Assembly: GCA_036274645.1 (NCBI GenBank)
Contig: DASUFH010000423.1
Span: forward strand, 1-21,933
Origin: DASUFH01 sp036274645
GTDB taxonomy: Bacteria; Acidobacteriota; Terriglobia; 20CM-2-55-15
Length of the DNA stretch: 21,933 nt
Direction of reading: 5' to 3'
Every line of letters begins with the position of its first letter. Position 1 is the first letter of the stretch. A model generated the notes under the pieces. The model ran no database searches, had not been told where the DNA came from, and saw only the letters and a list, made by a program, of their open reading frames with translations. A program made the translations under genes and the position numbers. This document shows positions 17,080 to 21,933 of this stretch, piece by piece.

Positions 17080-17947
17080 TAGTCTTCTCCCATGCGCGCA
17101 GTTTCGCGCTGCGCGCCCGCGGGTTCCGGCGGCTTTCTTCCTCGCTCGCCGTCACCACTTTCTTCGTCAACACCCGGCCATGCGGCGCTGAGCGAAATCG
17201 GTTCTTCACGATGCGATCTTCCAGCGAATGAAATGCAATCACCACAAGCCGGCCGCCCGGGGCCAAAACCGTCATCGCCCCGTCCAGAAGGCCTTCCAGG
17301 CTCCCCAGTTCGTCGTTAACGAAGATACGCAGCGCCTGAAAGCTGCGCGTCGCCGGATGAATCTGCCCATACCGGGGCGAGCCCGTCACACTCGTGATCG
17401 CCCGCACGAGATCCCCCGTGCTGGTCAGCGGACGCGCGCGCACAATGGCCCGCGCGATAGGCCGCGACCGGCGCTCTTCGCCAAAGCGGTACAGGATGTC
17501 GGCAATGTCCCGCTCACTCGATCGATTGACGACCTCGGCGGCAGTCAGCTCCTGCGTTCGGTCCATACGCATGTCCAATGGCCCCTCACGCATAAACGAA
17601 AACCCCCGCTCCGGCTCGTCCAGCATCGGCGAAGACACGCCGATGTCGGCCAGCACCCCGTTGCAGTCCAGAAATCCCGCCGCGGCTGCTGCCGGCAGGA
17701 TGTCCCGAAAGTTCGCCTGGATCAGCGTCACCCGGTCTCCAAACGACTCCAGCTCGCCGGAAGCCCGCTTCAGAGCCTCGCCGTCCCGATCCAGCCCGAG
17801 CAACCGCCCATCCGGCGCGGTCTTCTCGAGAATCATTCGCGCGTGCCCGGCGCCACCCACCGTGGCGTCGATGAATCGCCCTCCCGGCTGCGGATCGAGA
17901 AACGTCGCCACTTCCCCCGACAGGACAGGAATGTGCCCCCGACTCAA
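17060..17947 (-). CDS. rsmH: 16S rRNA (cytosine(1402)-N4)-methyltransferase RsmH (MraW)
   Basis: SAM-dependent methyltransferase that modifies C1402 in the decoding centre of 16S rRNA. The 295-residue protein has the conserved start HIPVLSGEV (5-13), SAM-binding FIDATVGGAGHARMIL (25-40), LGLDRDGEAL (50-59), VLADIGVSSPMLDEPERGFSF (98-118, cited by its ends) and the C-terminal FHSLEDRIVKNRF (239-251). The only start that fits in frame is TTG at 17947: an in-frame TGA lies 24 nt upstream, and the nearby ATG at 17969 is in another frame. No clear SD. It begins 27 nt after the mraZ stop. Confidence 0.96.
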   Translation of the reverse strand: MSRGHIPVLSGEVATFLDPQPGGRFIDATVGGAGHARMILEKTAPDGRLLGLDRDGEALKRASGELESFGDRVTLIQANFRDILPAAAAAGFLDCNGVLADIGVSSPMLDEPERGFSFMREGPLDMRMDRTQELTAAEVVNRSSERDIADILYRFGEERRSRPIARAIVRARPLTSTGDLVRAITSVTGSPRYGQIHPATRSFQALRIFVNDELGSLEGLLDGAMTVLAPGGRLVVIAFHSLEDRIVKNRFRSAPHGRVLTKKVVTASEEESRRNPRARSAKLRAWEKTNVQQAN

Positions 17948-17974
17948 GGCGTGAAACCCGGAGAATCATCGATT

Positions 17975-18430
17975 TCAGATCCCCAGTTTCGAGAGCGTCT
18001 CATTGTCCGCCTCGGTAAAGTCGCGTTCGTTCATCCGCTCGCGGAAACGCTCGTCATTCCAGACATCCAGATAGTTCAAACAACCCAGGACAGCGACTTC
18101 CCCAGTCATCCGGGCGGATTCGCGCAACATCGCGGGAATCAAAATCCTGCCCGATGAATCGATCGTAGTTAACTGACCGTAATAGTTCGTTCGGTCGAGG
18201 AACTTCTTTTTCGTGGGATTAAAGGAAGGTAACTGACTCAGGCGGTCTTCAATATCCTGCCAGACAGGAAGTGGGTAAATCAGAGCGGATTCACCCGTCA
18301 AACTGGTGACGTAGAAGTCGCTGAAGTCGCTGCCCCAGGTATCCTGGATCGCTGCGCGGAAGGCCGAAGGAATCTTGAGCCGGCCCTTGCCATCGATTGT
18401 CGCTGGAGAGTTGCCGCGCAGCGTGGACAT
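17975..18430 (-). CDS. mraZ: Transcriptional regulator MraZ
   Basis: DNA-binding regulator that opens dcw clusters and represses its own operon in studied bacteria. 151 residues hold two SpoVT/AbrB-like repeats, each with the DxxGR signature: DGKGRLKIPSAFR (13-25) and DSSGRILIPAMLR (91-103). Oligomeric (ring-like) in structural studies of relatives. ATG at 18430; the SD is poor (AGGG about 14 nt upstream). The leader between promoter and start carries GTGG boxes that match the type of site MraZ binds. Confidence 0.97.
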   Translation of the reverse strand: MSTLRGNSPATIDGKGRLKIPSAFRAAIQDTWGSDFSDFYVTSLTGESALIYPLPVWQDIEDRLSQLPSFNPTKKKFLDRTNYYGQLTTIDSSGRILIPAMLRESARMTGEVAVLGCLNYLDVWNDERFRERMNERDFTEADNETLSKLGI

Positions 18431-18469
18431 ATCCGTATGACCCTAAAAAACCTCAGAATTGAACTTTTG

Positions 18470-18508
18470 CCCACTTTGGGCCACCCGAGAGTACCGATCA
18501 CCCACTTT
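18470..18508 (-). promoter_or_regulatory. Predicted MraZ operator: three GTGG boxes in helical phase
   Basis: Minus-strand GTGG cores lie at 18505-18502, 18484-18481 and 18474-18471, spaced 21 and 10 nt. The outer two sit in identical AAAGTGGG octamers (18508-18501 and 18477-18470). A degenerate GGTA occupies the skipped turn near 18495. The first box is inside the promoter spacer and the others cover the predicted start, a layout suited to repression. Known MraZ proteins bind direct GTGG/TGGG repeats spaced about one turn apart (E. coli) and AAAGTG-type repeats (Mollicutes). Confidence 0.65.
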
Positions 18509-18516
18509 AGTGTCAA
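18488..18516 (-). promoter_or_regulatory. Main dcw promoter (Pmra) upstream of mraZ
   Basis: On the minus strand a perfect TTGACA (18516-18511) is followed by a 17-nt spacer and TACTCT (18493-18488). A start near 18481 gives a leader of about 50 nt to the mraZ ATG. Perfect -35, ideal spacing and the position directly before the first gene support it; the -10 matches at three of six positions. Confidence 0.65.
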
Positions 18517-18663
18517 TAGCAAAACAGGAGAAATCGGCGCCAAAACACGCTTTTTCAGTACGAAAGCGGGATTTTCGATACCGCAAGGCCAGACAGGACA
18601 AATTCGGCCTCCAGGAACGAAACGGGGAGACCCGGACACTCCTGGGTTATGCTTACAGCCCTT

Positions 18664-19728
18664 ATGAAGGCGGGAATCATCGGTCTGCCCGGAGTGGGCA
18701 AGACAACCATCTTTAATGTGCTGACCCACGGAAAGGCCGCAACCGGTCCGGCTGGACGAAAGCTGGAACCGAATGTCGGGATCGTCAAGGTACCGGACCC
18801 GAGGGTCGATTTCCTCGCGTCGAAGTTCGATCCCGACAAGACGACATACGCAACGGTGGAGTTTGTCGATGTGCAGGGGCTGGCGCGCGGCAAAGGGCAG
18901 GACATGGCGCTCGCGCCGCTCCGTACGGTCGACGTATTGATCCACGTCCTCCGAGCGTTCGAAGACGAAGCGTCGCCGCATCCGGAAGGATCGATCGATA
19001 CGGAGCGCGACCGGCGAAATCTGGAATACGAATTCATGCTCGCCGACATTGCGTCGATTGAGAAACGGATGGAGCGGCTCGAGAAGGATTTGAAAAAGCT
19101 CAAGAACGCGGCCGGCGAAAAGGAACTCGCCTATCTCGTCCGGGCCAAGGCCTGGCTGGAAAGCGAGCGGCCGCTGCGCGAGATGGAAACAGCGGCTGAC
19201 GAAAAGAAGCTGGTGAAGGGTTTTGCGTTTCTATCCGAGAAGCCGGTCATCTATGTCGAAAACATCGGCGAGGATCAACTGGAGCGATTGAAACGCTCCG
19301 GCGCCGAACCGAGTTTCGGACCGAATACCGAACGCGTGATGGTCTGCGGAAAGCTCGAAGCGGAAATGGCGGAACTGTCCGCGGAAGAACTGCGCAGTTT
19401 TCTGGCGGACTACGGATTGACCGAGTCGGGGGCGGAACGGTTGATCCGCGGAACCTATACGCTGCTTGGCCTGATCTCGTTTCTCACCGCCGGCAAGGAA
19501 GAGTGCCGGGCCTGGACAATCCCTCGCGGCGCAACGGCCCAGCGCGCGGCCGGCGTGATCCACACGGATCTGGAAAGTCATTTCATTCGCGCCGAAGTCT
19601 GCAGCTACGCGGACTTCGTCCAACACGGCAGTTTTCAGGCGCTGAAGGAAAAGGGCCTGCTGCGGCTTGAAGGCAAGGAATACATTGTCGCGGACGGCGA
19701 CATCCTGACGATCCGGCACTCCGGCTGA
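18664..19728 (+). CDS. ychF: YchF-type P-loop ATPase with TGS domain
   Basis: Obg-family NTPase of the YchF group; binds ATP and associates with ribosomes in studied bacteria. From ATG 18664 it has 354 residues: G1 GLPGVGKTT (7-15), G3-like FVDVQGLARG (67-76), a coiled-coil insert (about 115-185), NIGE (200-203) in the NxxE form associated with ATP preference in YchF, and a TGS domain (about 268-344) with AWTIPRGAT and FIRAEV. G1 reads GVGKTT where many YchF proteins have NVGKST. An in-frame ATG at 18649 adds five residues; the later one fits the family start better, and neither has a clear SD. Divergent from mraZ; the ZIP gene follows directly. Confidence 0.92.
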   Translation: MKAGIIGLPGVGKTTIFNVLTHGKAATGPAGRKLEPNVGIVKVPDPRVDFLASKFDPDKTTYATVEFVDVQGLARGKGQDMALAPLRTVDVLIHVLRAFEDEASPHPEGSIDTERDRRNLEYEFMLADIASIEKRMERLEKDLKKLKNAAGEKELAYLVRAKAWLESERPLREMETAADEKKLVKGFAFLSEKPVIYVENIGEDQLERLKRSGAEPSFGPNTERVMVCGKLEAEMAELSAEELRSFLADYGLTESGAERLIRGTYTLLGLISFLTAGKEECRAWTIPRGATAQRAAGVIHTDLESHFIRAEVCSYADFVQHGSFQALKEKGLLRLEGKEYIVADGDILTIRHSG

Positions 19729-20457
19729 ATGGGCACACTATCCACCTCGTTTATCTTCGCGCTGGGCGCCTCGATGGCCAGCGTGATCGGCGGCGTCATG
19801 GTCACGCGCTACACCTGGGCCACGCGATCCCTGCGCTACTTCATTGCGCTTGGCGCCGGATTCATGCTGGGCACGGTGTTCATTGAAATGGCGCCGGTGA
19901 GCTTCCGGCAGACGACGGCAGCGCCGGCGCTGATTCTGCTGGGCTATCTGATTGTGCATTTCTTCGAACACGTGTTCGCCACCCATCTGCATTTCGGCGA
20001 GGAAACGCACCATCACGAGAAATCCCGTCCCGCGGTGGAATTCTCCGCGCTGGTCGGTCTTCTGGTGCACACGTTCTTCGACGGGGTTTCGATCGGCGCG
20101 GGCTTTCAGGTATCGCAGGGGCTCGGACTGCTGATCTTCCTCGCCGTCGTTCTGCACAAGATCCCCGACGGCTTCACGATTTCATCGATTTTTGTCAACG
20201 CGGGACATTCGGCGGGACAGGCGCAGGCGGCCGCCATCGCTCTGGGAGTATCGACGCTCGTGGGGGTACTGGCGGTAAACCTGGTGGGACGGGGACTGGA
20301 ATACGCGTTGCCGATTTCCACCGGATCCACGCTCTACGTGGCGGCCACGGACCTCATGCCCGAGGCCAACCGCGAGAGCGGAGTCCGAATGGCGTTTATC
20401 GTTTTCGCCGGAATCGCGTTGTTCTTTCTGATGAAGACGCTGACCGGAGACGCATAG
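19729..20457 (+). CDS. ZIP family divalent metal transporter
   Basis: Predicted inner-membrane importer of Zn2+ or related metals. The 242-residue protein has about eight hydrophobic segments, with a His-rich loop (84-99, including HLHFGEETHHHEK) between the third and fourth. The two metal-site helices carry HTFFDGVSIG (114-123) and HKIPDGFTIS (143-152), the H-x3-DG / HxxPDG pattern of ZIP proteins. Metal specificity cannot be read from sequence. Its ATG follows the ychF TGA with no spacer, so the genes are probably cotranscribed and coupled. Its TAG is one base from the stop of the opposing dksA-like gene. Confidence 0.9.
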   Translation: MGTLSTSFIFALGASMASVIGGVMVTRYTWATRSLRYFIALGAGFMLGTVFIEMAPVSFRQTTAAPALILLGYLIVHFFEHVFATHLHFGEETHHHEKSRPAVEFSALVGLLVHTFFDGVSIGAGFQVSQGLGLLIFLAVVLHKIPDGFTISSIFVNAGHSAGQAQAAAIALGVSTLVGVLAVNLVGRGLEYALPISTGSTLYVAATDLMPEANRESGVRMAFIVFAGIALFFLMKTLTGDA

Positions 20458-20458
20458 G

Positions 20459-20863
20459 TCAGCCTTCGTCGTCGTCGTCGGCCTTCATCCCGACAGTCAC
20501 CGGACGCGCGGAGTTCGATTCCCGCTCCGCCGCTTCCTGGCACGAGATACACGACGTGGCCCACGGCACGGCCATGAGACGCTTTTCATTGATGTCCTCG
20601 CCGCAGCGAACGCACTCGCCGTATTCGCCGCGGTCCATCCGCTTGAGCGCCTCCTGAATCCCTTTCAGCCGCTGGAAATCGCTCTCGTGCAGGTTGTAAA
20701 GCAATTCCTTGTTATGACTGATCGTTGCCAGATCGCCTTCGTCCTCGGTGTTTTCCAGTTTGATTTCCTCTTCGGCCAGCCGATTCCGGTTTATTGAGCG
20801 AATCAGTTTCTGGTACTCCTCAACCAACCGCTGTTTGAACTTCTGTGTTTTCTTCTGGTCCAT
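20459..20863 (-). CDS. DksA/TraR-type zinc-finger transcription factor
   Basis: Small RNA-polymerase-binding regulator. 134 residues from ATG 20863, chosen because AGGGAGG lies 5 nt upstream; an upstream TTG (20908) is possible but unsupported. A long coiled coil (about 5-75) has DEGDLA (41-46) at its tip, matching the DxxDxA tip motif that DksA uses in the RNAP secondary channel. A four-Cys zinc finger follows: CVRC (84-87) and CISC (105-108). The tail is acidic (DDDDEG). Without phylogeny I cannot tell a true DksA from a general TraR/DksA family member. It converges on the ZIP gene, with an extended -10 promoter upstream. Confidence 0.9.
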   Translation of the reverse strand: MDQKKTQKFKQRLVEEYQKLIRSINRNRLAEEEIKLENTEDEGDLATISHNKELLYNLHESDFQRLKGIQEALKRMDRGEYGECVRCGEDINEKRLMAVPWATSCISCQEAAERESNSARPVTVGMKADDDDEG

Positions 20864-20960
20864 AACATCCTCCCTGGGAACCGTTCTTTGACGATCTATC
20901 CGCCACAAACGTTGAACTGAAATCGAACAGTCATTTTCCCTCGTTCGTTTGGGGCGGAGG

Positions 20961-20969
20961 ATTATAGCA
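20961..20969 (-). promoter_or_regulatory. Extended -10 promoter for the dksA-like gene
   Basis: The minus strand reads TGCTATAAT, a perfect TGn extended -10 with consensus TATAAT. A poor -35 (TTCGTG) lies 18 nt upstream. A start near 20954 gives a leader of about 90 nt. Confidence 0.55.
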
Positions 20970-21024
20970 CCATTCTCGGCGCGCCACGAACGTGTACTAC
21001 AATGAGGCGCGATTGGAGGAAAAA

Positions 21025-21261
21025 ATGTCTGACTCGGTAACGATTACATGCAGCCCCAACGGCCCACTCCGGATTGCGGGCAATTTCGTGATCAAAGACG
21101 GCGAAGGCCGCGAATTCGACCTTTCCGGAAGAACCATGATCTCCCTTTGCCGTTGTGGCCACTCGGGCAACAAGCCCTTCTGCGACGGAAGTCACGCAAG
21201 ACAAGGCTTTCAGTCCGTCGTGGAGGCCCGAAAGCTGCCTCCGCCAGCCCCAAAACCCTGA
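21025..21261 (+). CDS. CDGSH-type [2Fe-2S] iron-sulfur protein
   Basis: 78 residues with one CDGSH site, CRCGHSGNKPFCDGSH (42-57); ligands Cys42, Cys44, Cys53 and His57 fit the 3Cys-1His [2Fe-2S] cluster of mitoNEET-like proteins. An N-terminal beta segment (GPLRIAGNFVIKDGEG) precedes it, as in short bacterial members. Likely a cytoplasmic redox or cluster-transfer protein; partner unknown. ATG 21025 is chosen because GGAGGA lies 5 nt before it; a GTG 33 nt upstream is also open. Transcribed away from the dksA-like gene, it ends 4 nt from the stop of the opposing small gene. No convincing promoter was found. Confidence 0.9.
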   Translation: MSDSVTITCSPNGPLRIAGNFVIKDGEGREFDLSGRTMISLCRCGHSGNKPFCDGSHARQGFQSVVEARKLPPPAPKP

Positions 21262-21265
21262 CAGG

Positions 21266-21514
21266 TTATTGTTCCAGCAAAGCGAGTTCCGAATCGAGGT
21301 GGGACAGGGCGCGCTCGAGCATGGCGCGCCGCTGAGGATGGCCGGCGGTCGCGAGCGCTTCGAGCGTACGCGCCCGCGCCAGCAGCAGTCCTTCGCGTTT
21401 CTGACGGCGTTCTTTTTCGGCCCGGGTCAGACCGGCCCGGGGCGCCGCCGATTTCCGGTTGGCCTGTTCTTCAATCTGGTCTGAAACGGACTTGCTTTCC
21501 CAGCCCCGCGCCAT
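21266..21514 (-). CDS. Small charged helical protein, family not recognised
   Basis: 82 residues, starting MARGWESKSVSDQIEEQANR, then a basic middle (LTRAEKERRQKREGLLLARART) and a C-terminal helix with Leu/Ala spacing (MLERALSHLDSELALLEQ). No membrane segment, signal peptide or cysteine. Predicted mainly helical, possibly a coiled coil. Reasons to believe it: consensus TATAAT just upstream, amphipathic patterning, and a compact fit against the CDGSH gene (stops 4 nt apart). The ATG sits only 8 nt after the TATAAT, so the transcript may be leaderless. I give no function. Confidence 0.7.
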   Translation of the reverse strand: MARGWESKSVSDQIEEQANRKSAAPRAGLTRAEKERRQKREGLLLARARTLEALATAGHPQRRAMLERALSHLDSELALLEQ

Positions 21515-21522
21515 GGGAATCG

Positions 21523-21528
21523 ATTATA
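21523..21528 (-). promoter_or_regulatory. -10 element for the small helical protein gene
   Basis: Consensus TATAAT on the minus strand, 8 nt before the ATG. No good -35 was found 16-18 nt upstream. The expected transcription start falls at or next to the start codon. Confidence 0.45.
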
Positions 21529-21545
21529 CGAGCAGGAAGACGGAA

Positions 21546-21596
21546 GGGGGACTGCCCCGAATTCGCGAGCCATTCACAAGATCCGGCGACAGCCCC
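21546..21596. repeat. Degenerate palindromic repeat
   Basis: A left arm beginning GGGGACTGCCCCGAAT (21547-21562) and a right arm ATCCGGCGACAGCCCC (21581-21596) are inverted complements with a few mismatches and a one-base slip. It ends exactly where the 197-bp inverted-repeat element begins. It resembles REP-like dispersed repeats; this likeness is from memory and not tested here. Confidence 0.45.
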
Positions 21597-21793
21597 GTCT
21601 GCCTGTAGGGGCGGTCTATGACCGCCCGACGTTTCGGAGTGGAAATCTCTTGCCCTGAAACGCTGGGCGGTCATAGCGGCTCACGCGATTGGTATCGCGA
21701 CGCATCGCGACAAAAACTAGACCAATAATCGCTTTGTTGAAAACAAAGCGATTATTGGTCTAGTTCCTTGGGAGACCGCCCCTACAGGCAGAC
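21597..21793. mobile_element. MITE/REP-like non-coding element with 21-bp perfect terminal inverted repeats
   Basis: 21597-21617 (starting GTCTGCCTGTAGGGGCGG) and 21773-21793 are exact inverted copies. Inside, 21616-21635 and 21657-21676 form another inverted pair (18 of 20). The octamer GGGCGGTC or its complement occurs four times in alternating orientation (21609, 21620, 21665, 21774). A perfect 24-bp-arm hairpin sits at 21715-21765. No credible coding frame. No target-site duplication is visible at the ends. Together with the degenerate palindrome before it, this accounts for most of the 338-nt gene-free stretch 21515-21852. Confidence 0.7.
21715..21765. repeat. Perfect 51-bp palindrome (24-bp arms, GAA loop)
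   Basis: Left arm 21715-21738 and right arm 21742-21765 are exact reverse complements around a 3-nt loop. The arms are AT-rich next to GC-rich flanks and carry CTAG four-base motifs near both ends. It has no T-run typical of a terminator and lies off-centre inside the larger inverted-repeat element, so it may be a nested insertion. Confidence 0.85.
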
Positions 21794-21852
21794 TCACCAT
21801 GTCCCATATCTTTTTGCTGGACACGAGAATCGAGATTTCGTAGATTGCCGGC

Positions 21853-21933
21853 ATGAGAGTTGGGGGCCAGAGAATCGACGAGCAGGTCATCGCGCGTATA
21901 CAGATAATCGCCGACGAGAATGACGGTATGAAG
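21853..21933 (+). CDS. Start of an unidentified gene, cut by the right edge
   Basis: ATG at 21853 opens a frame of 27 codons to the window end, reading MRVGGQRIDEQVIARIQ then IIADENDGMK. An in-frame TAG lies 12 nt upstream, so this is the first ATG. No clear SD. The short, polar, helical start recalls the N-terminus of DUF4338/DruA-like or other mobile-element proteins, but 27 residues cannot decide this. Confidence 0.35.
   Translation, partial: MRVGGQRIDEQVIARIQIIADENDGMK

Noticed and set aside
18549..18600. Mutually exclusive small hairpins upstream of ychF, considered as a riboswitch or attenuator
   Set aside because: Stems are only 5-6 bp and there is no T-run or recognised aptamer core; chance is a sufficient explanation.
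18298..19103. Minus-strand frames of 227 and 182 codons across mraZ and ychF
   Set aside because: They run through the mraZ promoter and the 5' end of ychF in wrong frames and show no domain.
21471..21674. 67-codon minus-strand frame across the repeat region
   Set aside because: It reads through the degenerate palindrome and the left part of the inverted-repeat element; its peptide reflects repeat sequence and overlaps the start of the small helical gene.
21597..21793. CRISPR array or integron attC site
   Set aside because: The repeats are inverted, not direct and evenly spaced, and no cas genes or integron integrase are present in the window.

Overview
The window is an almost complete division and cell wall (dcw) cluster from a high-GC, diderm-type bacterium, most likely an Acidobacteriota member. 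Three things suggest this, all by inference from protein families: the gene order mraZ-rsmH-ftsL-ftsI-murE-murF-mraY-murD-ftsW-murG-murC-ftsQ-ftsA-ftsZ without murB or ddl; an FtsI carrying a C-terminal PASTA domain; and a neighbouring exported protein with carboxypeptidase-regulatory-like repeats and Gly/Arg-rich inserts. MurE carries a DNPR motif, so the peptidoglycan is predicted to contain meso-diaminopimelate.

Layout. Positions 1-2301 (minus strand) hold the first 767 codons of a secreted repeat protein that runs off the left edge. Positions 2419-18430 (minus strand) hold the 14-gene dcw cluster, read right to left from a TTGACA-N17-TACTCT promoter just upstream of mraZ. That promoter is overlaid by three GTGG boxes on one DNA face, which look like an MraZ operator. 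Genes in the cluster mostly touch or overlap (ATGA junctions, overlaps of 20-31 nt). The exceptions are a 180-nt gap before murE and a 78-nt gap before murC, which holds a partial duplication of the murC start. A weak terminator-like hairpin follows ftsZ.

Right of the cluster, ychF and a ZIP metal transporter run on the plus strand, divergent from mraZ. They meet a DksA/TraR-type regulator head-on with a single base between stop codons. A CDGSH iron-sulfur protein (plus) then meets a small unrecognised gene (minus), which may be leaderless. The last 400 bases are mostly repeats: a degenerate palindrome, a 197-bp MITE/REP-like element with perfect 21-bp terminal inverted repeats and an internal perfect 24-bp-arm hairpin, then the first 27 codons of another gene cut by the right edge.

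How the genes work together: MurC, MurD, MurE and MurF build UDP-MurNAc-pentapeptide, MraY and MurG turn it into lipid II, and FtsW with FtsI polymerise and cross-link it at the septum. FtsQ and FtsL bridge to the FtsA-anchored FtsZ ring. RsmH modifies 16S rRNA, and MraZ probably regulates the whole unit. No defence system, CRISPR array, rRNA or tRNA was seen.
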